A stretch of DNA of 64,000 nucleotides from Rhopalosiphum padi (taxonomy: Eukaryota; Arthropoda; Insecta; Hemiptera; Aphididae): the NCBI RefSeq assembly GCF_020882245.1, contig NC_083600.1:25978001-26042000 (forward strand). Direction: 5' to 3'. A program made the position numbers and the translations under genes. How positions within the stretch are numbered: position 1 is the stretch's first letter; each line of letters starts with the position of its first letter. The notes beneath the pieces were generated by a model. That model worked only from the letters and a program-made list of their open reading frames with translations. It searched no databases and was not told where the DNA came from. Positions 10,761 to 24,389 of the stretch are shown here, piece after piece.

Positions 10761-13700
10761 TCATGTTGGAACAATGAATGGAGTTTCAGACGGCAAAGGT
10801 GAGCCAGAAGCAGCATCTTTAGTTTCTTTGGTCTCTATGTCCACACGACATATAGGACATCGTTTGTTAGATGACAACCATTGGTCAATACACTCAATGT
10901 GAAATAAATGCATGCATGGTAAACGCCTAGAAAATTAATCAAATATTTTTATTATTTTAAATTATGTTTATTATTATCTTTTTAATTTTTACCTAACATC
11001 CTCTGTATCCTCAAAGTCTGAAAGACAAATAGTACATTTTTCTGTGTTATCTTCCATTTCATCTGATGATCTCTTAATCTATCATATAACCACATAATTT
11101 ATGAATAATTAACTATACAATATTGTACTATTATACTTATAATAATTGAAATACTTACACGTTTATATTTATGAGGGAAAGTATTCTTTTCTATTGTGTC
11201 TTTTGAGGCCCCACGATTCATCATGTGAATGCGGCGTTGCTCCATTAATCGTAAGTAATCTTCTAGCCGATATGACAAATGACGTGTTAACATGGGTATT
11301 GATCCTAATGGAGGAATCGTAGGTATATCAGTACCTGGCTGTGATGGAATTGTTGAGCCCGGAGTTGTCTATATTAAAAATATATGTTTTTAAATAATTA
11401 TATATTGTTTAGTTGAGAAAAAAAACATTCCAAATTACATTAACAATAGTTCCTGACGGAGCTCCAATACTAATGCGTACATGATGCATTCGACCTGGTG
11501 GTCCAGGAGGATGATAATTATAATAATGATGAATATGAGGATGACCGCTATCACTGAAAAAAAAAAACAAAATAAGTATATTATATTATATATTTAAATG
11601 TAATAAAAGTTGAATAAATACCTCGTAGACCCACTTTGAACCACAATTTCAGTTTGTAGTGATGATGTAGGTACTTGTTCTATTCCATCGGTAGGAGGAG
11701 ATAAGGTCTATAAATGTAAAAAAAATATATTATTATAAACCAGTAACTAACTGAAATTAGTGATGTATTAATGACATTTACATGCAACTTTAAAATTTAA
11801 ATCTAAGTAATACAAAATGGTAAATGCAGATAAACTTTATTTTAGATAAATAATAAAATTATTAAGTTTATCAGGGTGGTCTTTTAGAATTTCTTGAATA
11901 TGTTTCAGCACAATTAAAAATAGACTTTTTTCGACTGCATTCTTAACTTTAATTCATTCTAGGATTGTAATATGACTATAATTAGTATATTTTTTTTCTG
12001 TTACAATCAAAATTATTAACCATAATATATTATATATAGTTATATATAATCAATAGATATAGTTCTCAAAATATGTACTAACTTCAGTAACAAGCTTAAT
12101 TTTACATAGGTACTTGCATTTTTAAAAAAATAATCATTAATAATTTTAATCCCTGATTGTGATATTTTCGGAAATATTTAAAGAATAGCAAATTTCTTTA
12201 ATTTTTATATTTTTTCGATCCAGAATCCTTAAATTCTAATTTAACAAACAGGACCTGATGCAAAAACTAATATTATGAACCAGAACATTAATATTATTTC
12301 AATACACTTCGAGTCTTGTCTATAAAAAAGGATGCAAAAACTTTTACTTACAATGACAGCAGTAGGACCAATTCTACGTGAAGTGATTACTTCTGGCCGG
12401 CTGAACACATTTGGTTGCTGAGGTGGAGGTAACACTGTATGAATTGCTTGAATAGATGGATGGACAGGTGTTGGTTGAGGTGGTTGTTGATATCCCTGCA
12501 TGCATGACACTGGCGGTATACTCCTTAACGAACGTACAGAACTGCTAAAAAGTGAAAAATGTAACAATGCCTTATCTGCATAAGATTATTTGTAAAAGTC
12601 AATACAAAAATATTAAAACCAGTTTTTACACAAAAACAAAAACATCTTATTACACAAGATCATTTAATAACCTAATAAAAATAATATTAATTAGGAGATT
12701 TTAAAAAGAAAGATTATTTTAATATTAAACATAACATTTTTTTTTTTATAATCTAAACGACTAATTGCAAGTATACATTTTATTTTAAACAGTAATCAAA
12801 TTTCTTACCCATTCATCATATCCATTCTTCTTCTTTGCATTTCTTGTATTCTATGTTGATTATACCATAATCTTTGGTGGTATAAAGGTACATTTGAAGG
12901 TACACATGGAGTCATTGGATGTGTAGCCATCATACCATGATGATGGTGGTGTGCCGGATGTATGTGACTACCCATTCCAAATACAACCCTAGATGTATTA
13001 TGACACTGACTACACGGTGGCGGCCAACCTGGAGTACCTGGAGGTGGATGAGCTGTGTGTATACAAGGAGCTTGAGGAGGCTGATCCATGAAAATGACAT
13101 CATTTCGATACAGAGGGGACGGATTAGGAGGAAATTGTTGAGTGTATCCAGGCATAGAACGCATAGCAGAGTGACTGACATACTGTCGTTGTGGTTGTAT
13201 AATTGGGAAACGACTACTAAACATTGTATGACCCATAGATATGTCAGCTTGAGGTGTTCTTCCTGAATGATTCATTAAAGGATCATTGACTTCTTCAGAC
13301 TCTAGAGTTAAATCTACTACAGGTGGACCAGTTGGCTGTTGAAATATTAATACTTTTAGGTACTCATAATATTTAACAAGTATAATATTCTTAAGAGTTA
13401 AATTATAATTTGTATTTTAATTTTTAATGTATACTATATAATTCAACTAAATATATAATTAAAATGAAATAAATTGAGATAGTGGTCAACTTACTAGTTG
13501 ATTTATATTTCGTTGTTGAAAATTGTTGACTGTGACTAACTCTATCCCACTGTCTTCATCATCATCAGCATCCATCACATTTGTCCATTCTGCTCTACGT
13601 GGATCATTATTAAAACGGCCGGGTTGAGGGGCGCCCATATTATTCATTCCGTAGACTGTGTATTCTTCAGCTAAAACAAAAAAAATTATAAGAAAAGCTA

Positions 13701-16700
13701 AACATTTTTATTATCCTGATATTTGTCTAAGAAAGGGGTGGGTATACTAAAACAATTATTACTAATTTTTTTCTCCTTTAGCTTTGTTAACATTTAAAAC
13801 ATTACCAAAATCAAGATTACTAATGTTACATGAATAATAATAAATACATCTTAGGAACATTTATATTTTTTATAAACTTCTGCATAACAAGTATAATTAA
13901 ATACTTCATAAAAAAGAATACTTTCTTTATTTTAACTTTTGAGGTTTTAATGTATAGACTATAAGTTATTTATTAAATTGTAAGTTACAAGCTAATTGAT
14001 AATCATATTATAATAAACAAGCAATTATACTATTATAAGTGTAATTAACAAAAAATGTATATTTTACTTGATGATGATTGAGGGTTAATCATTCTATTTT
14101 GATTTGAAGAACTTGGTATTGAATGATCACTTGGAGCTGTAGTAGTATGAACCTGAGAATTTGGTCGCTGGGTGTATTTATAATTTCCTCCATGATTACT
14201 CATGGATGTATATGCTGATGAAGACATTTGTTCTTGACCATAACGATGTGGTCTAAACATTCGATTAGACATTGGATGTCTGGGATAAGTCAACGGACGA
14301 TTTGTATCAGGTTTACCAGTTTTCATTCGTAAGTTGTTATCACCAGACAGCAATGATCTAACAAAATAATAAATAAAAAATAATAATAACAAATAACAGA
14401 TAAAACAAATATGTCTTAAGTACCTCTTTCTTCCCATCTCAGATGATGTTGGAGTAGATGGAACTGGATGGTTAACAGTTCGACTGGACGATTCATCAGT
14501 GCGTGGTACAGACCAAGGTGTTTCTATAAGCGTATTTCCATATCGCCATATATCAGAGTTTAATGGAGAAAATTCTTGTGGTGTATCTTCAGTCTCTAAA
14601 TCACTTCCATCCGCAAATAATGGATCATAATCCATTTCATTTCCTAAAAAATATAATTTAATAATTTTTAATAAAATATTATGTTATTAACTTTATAACA
14701 CTTTTATTATTTTAAAATAATAATTGAGAATTGTCATCAAAGTATACTTAATAAATGTGTCAAACATGTATATAATCAATGTTGACATAAAGTTTTACGA
14801 GGAGGATTTGGGCAGATTTTATAGAATAATATAATGTCAACGCATCAACTGATATTGTTATTTTTTTATAAAATCATGAATAATAAATAAAAATATTATA
14901 CAAAATACATATTTTATACTTGAACAAACATGGGTTAGAATACCAGGATATTTTTTTTTGCTCGCCCGGCCTTAAATATACGAATAAAATTTTTTATATG
15001 ATGCATTTTGTAACCAAATTGTTCAAATGACAATATTTGCTAAAAAATTGGCAATCTAGTATCCACTAAAGCTAAATAAATGATTCAAAGAATTATAAAT
15101 ACATATTTAATTTAATTTTAAAATTAATACCAAGAATTGTTATATACTTTAAACATAGGTATTTAAGGAATTTTATAAATCATAGTTTAGAATTGTATTA
15201 ACAAAGAAAACATAATATGAATTAAAATATAATTTAATATTAATTTAATTGAATATGGTATAATATAATGTGCTTCTATCATTTAACTGATTAATCAAGA
15301 TAGTTATCAAAAATAATTAAATGAAACCAAAAAAAAATAATAATAATAATTCAACCAATTGTGAAAATGAATAACCATGCAATTTTATTATTAATAAAAA
15401 TTTAACATATATTTTATATTTATACTTTAGTATTACTTTTTATTAAATGATAAAAATGAATTAGTCAAAATCACTACTTTTTAAGAAACAAAAAACCATT
15501 TAACATCTGTATTGACTGAGTATAAGATATTTTCACTCAGATTTGGACATTTATATTTAAGTGGAATTTTGATTTTAGTTGTAACAATAGAATATATAAC
15601 TGCAAGAGAATAAAACAAAATAATGAATAATTATTAATATATTATATGTGAAATTGGATAGTTTACAAATAATTGTAACTACATAAGACATACAAAAGTA
15701 GAATTTATCTTGTATGACTAAAAATTACAAGGAGGATATTATATCTTTTGACCATATCGAGTTATAACATTTTGAGACAAATGAAATTTAATTCCTAAGT
15801 GATTTTTTTGAAACTTTCTTTTTAAATTGTGTGTTTTTGCTTACTTAATTAGATGGGTGGTGCTTCAGTCTCAAAATTATTTCGAAAGTTATAGTCAAAA
15901 AAACTTTAAAATGTTTAATTTTTCCAAAATTTGTGTTAGTTTAAATTTAAAATACCAAAAAATTAACATTTTTGGATATTTTATTTTTTGTAAATATTTG
16001 TTTTTTCATGTTTAACATTTTGGTGAAATCAGAAATTACCTATCATACTTACTTTTTTTGATAATTTTAATATTAATAAAAAACATAAATTTAAATTAAG
16101 AAGTTATTTCAAACATTTACATATTAAAGTGACTCAACATTGACAAAGGAAGTTCTTGGTGAAATTATTAAATTAATGAGTACAATTTTTTTTCCAGAAG
16201 TTTCAAATTTTCAAATGTATGGTTGTGTAGTAGTAAGTTTACGTTTAACGTATATAACTTTGATATGAACTGTGTTAAAAATACAGCAATTGAAATTTTG
16301 ACTAAATGACTTAATCTATAAAAGGAAAATTAAAGTATAACAAGTAGTCACTTCCATATATCTACCAGTTCTAGTCCTACAGACCTCTCAGTTGAGAGCT
16401 TTTCACTATCAAACCCTAGTGGGCAGTAGAAATAATCTAACTAGAGGGGATGTTATCCTTTTGGGGTCAGGGTAAGGAAAATTGGATGAGTGTTAAGTTT
16501 ATTAAGCAGGAAACCGATCCTAAAGGGGTAAAATTCAAGTACACTAATTATAGACACTATCGATGCATACCAGCATAATTACTGAATTCACCAAAATGTT
16601 AATCATCAATAAAAATTTACAATAAATAATATACCCAAAAATATTTTTGTAAATAATTTAATGGAAGAATAAAATTAAATATTATGATAATGAAAATGAT

Positions 16701-16941
16701 ATAGAACAATTAAATTAACATTGTACTTACCTAATTGCATATTTGACTCTGTATCTGCTGGTGGGCTTGGCACAGGTCCAGTGGCCGTGAATGCAGTGCT
16801 TAATATATCAGCAAAACTATGAGTTTCTTGGCCATTAGAAACATCATCAGGAACATCACCATCTGCTGGTAGTTTTGTGTTTGGCCAATTATTCCCATGA
16901 TCAGTGGTTGTAGTACTAGTTTCATTCAACTGATCCGCCAT
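10761..16941 (-). CDS. Arkadia/RNF111-like RING-H2 E3 ubiquitin ligase
   Basis: Eleven coding exons on the minus strand: 16941-16731, 14643-14424, 14357-14068, 13670-13495, 13335-12809, 12544-12352, 11707-11622, 11553-11439, 11368-11159, 11078-10993, 10926-10761. The joined frame is 2,280 nt, 759 residues. The acceptor at 12544 could instead be 12541, losing one codon. The C-terminal C3H2C3 RING-H2 has C691, C694, C709, H711, H714, C717, C728 and C731 in the Arkadia-type context VRRLPCMHLFH and KRCPICRVDIE. The upstream block FPHKYKR also matches RNF111. Two SUMO-interacting-motif-like stretches, SGIELVTV (about 283) and VVDLTLE (305), fit a SUMO-targeted ligase. The middle is rich in P, Q, H and M and probably disordered. 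Known Arkadia proteins promote TGF-beta/BMP signalling by degrading inhibitory partners such as Smad7 and SnoN in the nucleus; that role here is inferred. An acceptor at 17124/17125 suggests the first coding exon starts with 5' UTR there. Confidence 0.92.
14644..16730 (-). other. Large first coding intron of the RING ligase gene
   Basis: AT-rich, about 2.1 kb, with no credible gene. A 62-codon frame at 15827-16015 on the plus strand is low-complexity. No RNA fold or repeat stood out. Confidence 0.5.
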
Positions 16942-17124
16942 TGATAAAAATTAATTGAGCAGACTGGATAAGGATAACTTAATTGATTAAATGAAAATTA
17001 AAAACAAACAGGACTTTTAAGTTTTAAAATTGGGTCTTAATGACAACAAAAAATTAGAGAATTTCAGAAATTATCATCAGATTTAAAAAGCAGGTCAGGA
17101 AACCCATCAACAATTTATTTCATC

Positions 17125-18860
17125 CTAAAAACAAAACAACAATAATTAGAATTAAACTCAATAAAAATGATAAAAATCAATATTATTATGGATTAAAAAA
17201 ATATATATACAATTACTGGACTGCATGAAAAATAGAATAATTTAATGGTTCAAATATAGGTCACTAAATCATGTTTTGCAGACTATTAGCGCATTATTGG
17301 TTTGTAAGATGTTTTGTGATTGTTTAATTGTTCATGTAACTCAGCAAAAGTATAGTAAACATTTAATAATTGTTATTAACTACCATATTTAACAAAAATA
17401 ATGTATTGACAAGATTCTATATAATTAAAGTTTTATATACACTTAGCTCTAAATCTTTGTTAAAGCTTGTGTAAGTAAATATTTTTAGGTATAATACAGA
17501 TTATATTGTATACTAAACAGACATTTTTCAGAGAACAATTAGTACCTATTTAATGAAATAAACCTTGATGATGATAAATATTTTTAAATACATTATCTCA
17601 TTAACCATCATATCACCTGTCGATTACTAATTATTTACTATAAAATAAATCTACAATACAAAATTCTAAATATTATAAAGATATTATATGGGTCTTAATC
17701 ATAGTGAAAACAATTGATAAACTGTAGATTTAATTGACAAATGAGTAATAGTACCTATTATCTAATCAAACATTTTCAAATCAAATGTTTTTGGAAAAAC
17801 ATATTTAATAGATTTAGCTATTAATTAAAGTATAACAACGTTCATATACAATACAAGAAATTTTAGACATTTTACCGACAGGTAAGTACTATTAACTACA
17901 ACCATGACCACAATATGAAGTATTAAGATAAAACAAAACTTATCACACAATACACATCTTGGTCTGTTATTATTGAAATTCCAGACACATAATAGCATAC
18001 CTAAGTAAAACAATGTAGACACTGTGTTCTCTGTAGTTAAATACACTAATATGCAAGAATTCCATTTGATAAGAATATTTTATACATGTTTGGTAGTATA
18101 TTCAAAGTACCAACATTGTACTACAAATAGGACTCAATTGTAAATATTTATTAAAAAAACTTATAATTAAGTGGGCAAAAAGGGAGTAGATATATATAAA
18201 GTTACCTATACTTATAATAGATGAACGAATTTCGACATTATGTTATCTTAATTAAGCAGTTCGTGTGGAACACAAGATTAGTGTCCAAAAGATGACAAAA
18301 TTAAAGGCTCGATAGATTACAAGTGATGGCTTTTATAAAGGATAGGGATGAGAGAAATTAAAGTGTTCAAGAAATAAAACGGAGCAACGATCAAAAACAA
18401 TATACATGAAGACAGAAATGCAAAATCGCAAGTGCCGCGTCACTGCGTCAGTCGAAGAAAGATGGATAGCGATAATTGTTATTGTTGATACGCTTCCGTA
18501 ATGTGCAATGATGAGTTATAAATTTACTCTCGGTCCGGTTGGTTACGAAATCCTAGGCGAAACATGTAACGTAACTCGAACACAAAAGGCGACGCGTGTA
18601 ATTGTACTACGTTTTTTCAATTCAGTTTTGTCCGACTGACAACAAGTCAACAACACTTAGGTAATATCTATTTTACCTTTTCGATACGTCCGCATCCATC
18701 CTGTAGAGTACGGCAGCCCGATTGCTTCCGTGTGTGTACTATGTATTGTTGATGGTGAAAAACAAAAGAAAGATAATGACAGTGAGTGAGATAGAGTGAG
18801 TGAGAGGGTGAAGAGCGGCGCAGATAGGACGACCGAATTCAAGAGATAAATTTAAACTTA
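17125..18860 (-). promoter_or_regulatory. 5' non-coding and promoter region of the RING ligase gene
   Basis: AT-rich to about 18,240, then less AT-rich. A minus-strand donor-like AAAAG|GTAAAA sits at 18677/18676 and could end a non-coding first exon that joins the acceptor next to 17124. No core promoter motif is clear enough to name. Confidence 0.35.
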
Positions 18861-19805
18861 TTAGTACGGCTCATTTTTTTTTTTTTTTGTTTTTGTCAAG
18901 AAAAACAAAATGACATTTCACGCACGCAAAAAAAACACCAAAAGCCAGAAACACGACTGATGATGTGGGGCCGTGGTGGCAATCGAGGGTATAGGTTGCC
19001 ACCGAAGTACCGAACGCGAACGTAGTACAATCGGTGTAGTACGCGTACTATGCGTATGGAGTATAGACTATGGCGTATCGTGGAAACGCCATTTTGCGTA
19101 GTACCATATGGACATGCGAACCCAGTGCCGCCAACCACTACTAAGGCTATCGTGTGCTGATAACGCCAATCTTTGTCCGTTATCAATGTATCATCAGTTT
19201 ACCGCCAAACATTCCCTTATCAAATGTCTTCTCAGACCACAATAATAGTCATAGTCAATAATATAGTACAGTTGTAAACTCAACCACTCAATTCTAATAT
19301 ATTTATAAGTTAAAACTGGTTTTAGTCGAGATTTCGAGAAGTATTGCAGATAAACGATAAATATATATTTTTTATGATGTCCAACACTTATACAAAACAA
19401 TTTGTGATCTATAATTTTTAATTTACAAACTTTTTCAGATCAAGCGTTTTAAACATATCCGTATTTCCCTGTCTATTATAAATAGAAAATACGGTTCATA
19501 GAAAAAAATCCATTGTAAGTCTTAAGTTTTATGATATGGTTGCTCCCATAGTTATTTTTATTCTTTAAAAGATTTATTCTAGAATTCATTCCCAACAACT
19601 TTATTTCTTATGTTTATAATTTCAATTCTTAACTCACAAGTAAACTCAGTAAACTTTTAAGAATCTAGTAGAGTATTTAATTTTTGAGATTTTCAGTGGC
19701 CTACATGCATTATAATTTGTATCTTTCTATACAATTTTTCATATCAAACTAAGTTTTAATAATTCTGTTCATACAAACTTTAAATTATTTATTTATTTTT
19801 AGATC
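18860..19805. promoter_or_regulatory. Head-to-head intergenic region between the RING ligase and ORC4
   Basis: About 0.9 kb separates the presumed 5' ends of the minus-strand ligase and plus-strand ORC4. The segment 18,950-19,150 is richer in GC and CpG than its surroundings, so a shared promoter is possible. ORC4 transcription must start upstream of the acceptor before 19803 if that acceptor is used. Short open frames here have no recognisable product. Confidence 0.4.
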
Positions 19806-22059
19806 ATGGGATTTGATTTTAGTGTTTGTATTCAAGATATAAAAAAAAAACTTATTTTGAATGACCAACTTTATGGATTTGACAAAGAACAAAATGAACT
19901 CTTACAGATTATTAAAAAAACTACTGATTTTGGAGAAAGCGACTCAGTCATTATACTTGGGTCTCGTGGATGTGGAAAATCAATGGTGTGTATTTTATAT
20001 TATATTTAGATATTATCTAATACATTCTAATTTTATAATGTATTATGTAAATTTTTATTTTTAAATTTACACTTTCAGTTAATGGAATCAGTTATAAAAT
20101 CTCTTTCACCTGAATCTCATACACTAGTATTATTAAATGGTCTCATTCATACTGATGATAATTTAGCTCTTAAAAGTATTATACAACAACTTCAAATGGA
20201 AAATTTGGATGGAACTTTTGCTCAAGGATCTTATGCTGGTTTGTATATTTTGTTGAAAATCCACTTTAGCATCCCCTTCACTAAAATCAAACATTTGTTT
20301 TTTTTAATGTACCTTTTAGACTTTAGTGCTAAGTAAAATAGTGAAGTCAGAACTTGTAGGTCAGACAAAGTTTCAAAGTTATGAGTTTATTTATATCTAA
20401 TTTAACATCTGTATTATATACGTATAAATTGTAAGAGGATCAGTATTTAAATATTTGATGTTTTTCATTATTTTAAAATAATTCTATCCTCTACTAAAAA
20501 ATCCTAAGAATATCATTGTTGGTACAACAACAGTCACAATTTGAACAAAACTGAAAATTAAAAGAAAATAAATTTAAAAACTTGTTGAATTTGTTATATA
20601 ATTAGATAATACTAATGTGACTCTATCTTATATTAACCGTGTTTTCTAATAGATACTTAAGTATTTTTTTGTTAACTCAAAACTAAATTTTAAATTACGT
20701 TTGTCGAGATGGTCTTGATAGCTGACAAATCCTTAAGAAGAAAGAGAAAAAAATTATTTAAATCATAGAACAATATGTATTTATAAAACTAACTATAATA
20801 ATATTATTATACTAATATTAATAAATAATTATTTTTATAGATAATATAAGTTTTTTATTGGAGAGCTTTCGAACAGGGAACAAAACAGCTTCAAAATCAA
20901 TTATTATGGTATTAGATAAATTTGATATGTTTTGTTCTCATACTAATCAAACATTGTTGTATAATTTGTTTGACTCTGTCCAATCTCAACAAGTAAAAAA
21001 ATAAATTATACTGTGATAATTATGTAGCATTTAATATATTATTTTGTATTTTAGAACCCATTGTGTATTATTGGCTTAACATCACGAATTGATGTTATTG
21101 AATTACTCGAGAAACGAGTTAAATCTAGGTTTTCACATAATATAATGATGTTGAAACCTCCATCAGAAACTATTCAACTGTTAGAAAGATTTAAACATTC
21201 TCTTACAATTAGCAAACATTGCAAAGTAAAAGCTGATGTTTTGAAAAACTGGAACAATAATATTGATTTGTTAATATCAGATGTAAGAATAGAAAATTTG
21301 ATTAAAGATCTATTTAAATTAAGCAATAATAATACAAAACTAAATTTACTCATTGTAAGTATTCAAATTATTAATTAATGTATATTTATATTTATTTTTC
21401 ATTTGTAAAAAAGGATTTCCTATAAATATACATAAAATAAAAAAGGAATGTTTAATTTTTTTCAGTTTATGGCACTTTCAAATTTATCAAAAGACAAAAT
21501 GTTAACTGTTGAAGATTTAACAAATAGCTACACTACATTGTTTAAGAAAGATATGATTCTTGTCAATTTATTAGGTAAAATGTTGTCATTAAGATTTAAA
21601 ATCTTAAAAAATGTTTTATACAGTTTTAGAATCTTTTTTTTTCACAGGACTATCAGTTCTAGAATTTTGTTTAGTGATTTCAATTTGCCATCACTCAGAA
21701 ATCTATGATCAAGAACCATTTAATTTTGAAATGATTTATGATCGATATAGTAAATTTGCATCACGAAATTCAACATTACTTGTAACAAAAAGACAAGTTG
21801 TTATAAAAGCTTTTGAAAGATTATCAGTTAGTGTTATAATTTTTTTTTTATTTTCTATAATTACATTTTTTAATTATGTTTATTAATTTAGGTAATGCAA
21901 TTAATACTACCTGTAGCAGTTATAGAGAATAAAAATGTTTTAAAAGAATACCGTCTGTACAAGTGTTCAGTCAATCTAGATAAAGTGAAGACAGCTTCTA
22001 ATATATACTACAGACTACCTCCAGTCATATTACAATGGATAGATAGTAATATAATTTAA
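19806..22059 (+). CDS. Orc4: Origin recognition complex subunit 4
   Basis: Seven coding exons: 19806-19985, 20079-20238, 20841-20992, 21055-21354, 21466-21574, 21648-21826, 21892-22059. The joined frame is 1,248 nt, 415 residues; human ORC4 is about 436. It is an AAA+ protein. The Walker A is GSRGCGKS (residues 52-59). The Walker B reads MVLDKFDMF (residues about 136-144). The strongly conserved NQTLLYNLFD and ELLEKRVKSRFSH follow, then a winged-helix C-terminal part ending near YRLPPVILQWID. ORC4 is one of six subunits that mark replication origins and load MCM2-7 in the nucleus. Oddity: the acidic residue expected after the Walker B aspartate is lysine (about K140). The rest of the protein looks fully constrained, so I call it functional. 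The ATG at 19806 follows directly on an acceptor, so an upstream non-coding exon is likely. Confidence 0.95.
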
Positions 22060-22325
22060 ATTGCTGTATAATTTTGTACTGTATATTTATTTATTTATAA
22101 TATTTAATTGATAATGTATGTACTATCCTACTCAAAATGTACGTTTTGTAATATAATATAATATTTTATTTATTATAATTTTGTCTATTCTTACAACCTT
22201 TGAACTTGATTTGTCAAAATTTATAAGACAAGCATGTATAATAATTGTTCTACTATGGCTGAAAAATTGACTTAAGCTAAAAAAATTAATTTCTAAACGC
22301 CCATTTTTTTCGTTATAATTTACAG

Positions 22326-22574
22326 AAATTTAATCTAGGAATTAATAACTTAAATGATGTTTCAGATATTCGTATTACAGTTGGAACAATTAAAGATATT
22401 ATAAATTTTTTTCGGGATTGTCCTGTGAGAAGAAAATATATTTCAAACATCCCTTTCTCTTACATGTATAAAACATTAAAACATGTTGAAGAGCTAAATA
22501 AATTAATAGAGTATTTAAAGAAAATATTAACTCTACAGTCTCACCGAAAACACTATAGATCTGAAATTATCTAA
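22326..22574 (+). pseudogene. Fragment of a hAT/ZMYM-type transposase-like protein
   Basis: An uninterrupted 82-codon frame without a start codon ends in TAA at 22572-22574. It contains VGTIKDIINFFRDCPVRRKY, which resembles the stretch before the conserved ETRW motif in hAT-family transposases and their aphid relatives. The expected continuation is missing; after YISNIP the frame jumps to what looks like a later part (HVEELNKLIEYLKKI). This suggests an internally deleted relic. Family placement rests on remembered motif character, so confidence is limited. Confidence 0.4.
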
Positions 22575-23834
22575 ATTACGGTAATTGTAAAACAAAAGAT
22601 CATAATTTTTAGTTAGACCAGATTTTTGTGCATGAAACACTTAAAAAAAACATGCAATAAAATGACAAATTGTGCAAAAACGCCAAAAACAAATTTTTAT
22701 TAGAAATTGTGTCAATTTTTTCATTATAGGTAACTACTTCAAATTTTATTTTTATTGCTATTTATTTTTTATAATATTATTATTTATTAGTTTGTATTAA
22801 CTATTAAGTATTATATTAAAATATAAAATTTTAATAAAATAATAGTAATCTGATTTACAATATTTGATTAAAATTTATTATCATGTATACATTTCCAAGA
22901 TTTGTCTGTAAAATTATGGCTTCTGTCACCTAATGTATTTTAATTGTGAAATTCGAGTTAACTACGGCTGCTGCAGTTTACGGATAGAAAAGTACTATAT
23001 CTGCTACTTCATAGTTCATATATCATATACCAATGACAGAGTAGATAAATGTTTTAATAGATTTTGAAGCAAAAATACTTGTACTAACTTTCTACAAATT
23101 AATCTATAATCTACATTTCTTGATTTGGTTTTGTAGCTTGTTTCTATAGGATTTAGAGCACGTCATTAAAAGATGCAAATGTACGGAAATTCGGTCTCTA
23201 GTTACATTACTCTCGTAATAATTTGACTATTTAGTATTCTAGCTTGCTTATTTATTAGAATGTTTAGTCTAACATACTGGAACAGAAGTAAACATCAAAG
23301 CAGTAAATCGGCTACTGTAAAAATTCAAATTATCACAACTACTCTAATATTATTAAAAAATCAACAGTCATACATGTGATACCTTAACCTTCTAATTTTA
23401 AAAATGTTTAAGATAAAATAAAAAGTGGTTTAACTCATACATACTCAATCAAAAATAAAATGTTTGCACTCAACAATCAACATTATCTCAAAGACCAATT
23501 TTCATTAAGTAATTTATTGTAACTTCATAAGTATCAACCCAACGTTTTTTGAAAGAAAATTAGGGTATTTTTTATTTCAGTTATAACCAGAATAAGTACT
23601 AAAGTACGACCAACCAAAAATACACGTATGATCGACGTTAATTAAATGCAATATTTCCACGGAAAATATTCGAATATAGGTATGTATCAACTTTTTTTAA
23701 ACCTAATATATTCATGTATTCTTACACGTAAATCGATTTAAGTTCAACCAACTACTAATACCCCAATAATACACGTAATATTGCGTATATTATGCATTTA
23801 TAAGAGTATTAATTACGTATTTACGTACATATTA
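22575..23834. other. Intergenic AT-rich stretch
   Basis: No gene, RNA or clear repeat is supported between the transposase relic and the pogo-type element. Confidence 0.5.
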
Positions 23835-24190
23835 GGGGAGACTGGCTTAATATGACATACCATTTTTTAATTAAAAAATACTGAAGGAAATAATGTTAGT
23901 TAACACATGAAACTTGAGCAACATATTTGTATTTATATTATACACATATTTCTGAAGTCTAATTGTACATTCAATACAAACAAATTATTTTAATTCATTT
24001 TTTTTAAAATGTATCTACTATGTCATTTTACCCGGAGTGTCGGATAAAATGGCATACACCATTTGTATAAGCAACCATTGTATACTTGGCAATAGAAATA
24101 AATTATAATTTTTTGGAATGCAATAGTTTATTTAATAGTTTAATTTTTTTATTATTATTATAAATAACAAGACTTTAGTTATATATAAAA

Positions 24191-24345
24191 TTCTATAAAA
24201 ACATAATAAAAACAAATAAAATGCTGTTTAGTAATAAAAAATAAAACATGAGTCTTCCTTAGATTAATTCTATAAAAACATAATAACAACAAATAAAATG
24301 CTGTTTGGTAATAAAACATAAGTCTTCCTTAGACTAACTTTAGAA
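24191..24345. repeat. Two tandem copies of a 77-bp unit inside the pogo-type element
   Basis: Units start at 24191 and 24268, each with TTCTATAAAAACATAATAA and later AAATGCTGTTT and GTCTTCCTTAGA. They lie just downstream of the transposase stop codon. Confidence 0.75.
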
Positions 24346-24389
24346 TTTCAGTCTTAGTTAATTTTTAAAATTCAGTCTTTTTTTAAAAT

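Noticed and set aside
12805..13275. Plus-strand and other-frame ORFs opposite the ligase exon
   Set aside because: The minus-strand frame continues across eleven in-phase exons into a RING-H2 domain; the overlapping frames are shadows.
18896..19186. 96-codon minus-strand frame
   Set aside because: Lies in the head-to-head promoter region with no domain and no splice continuation.
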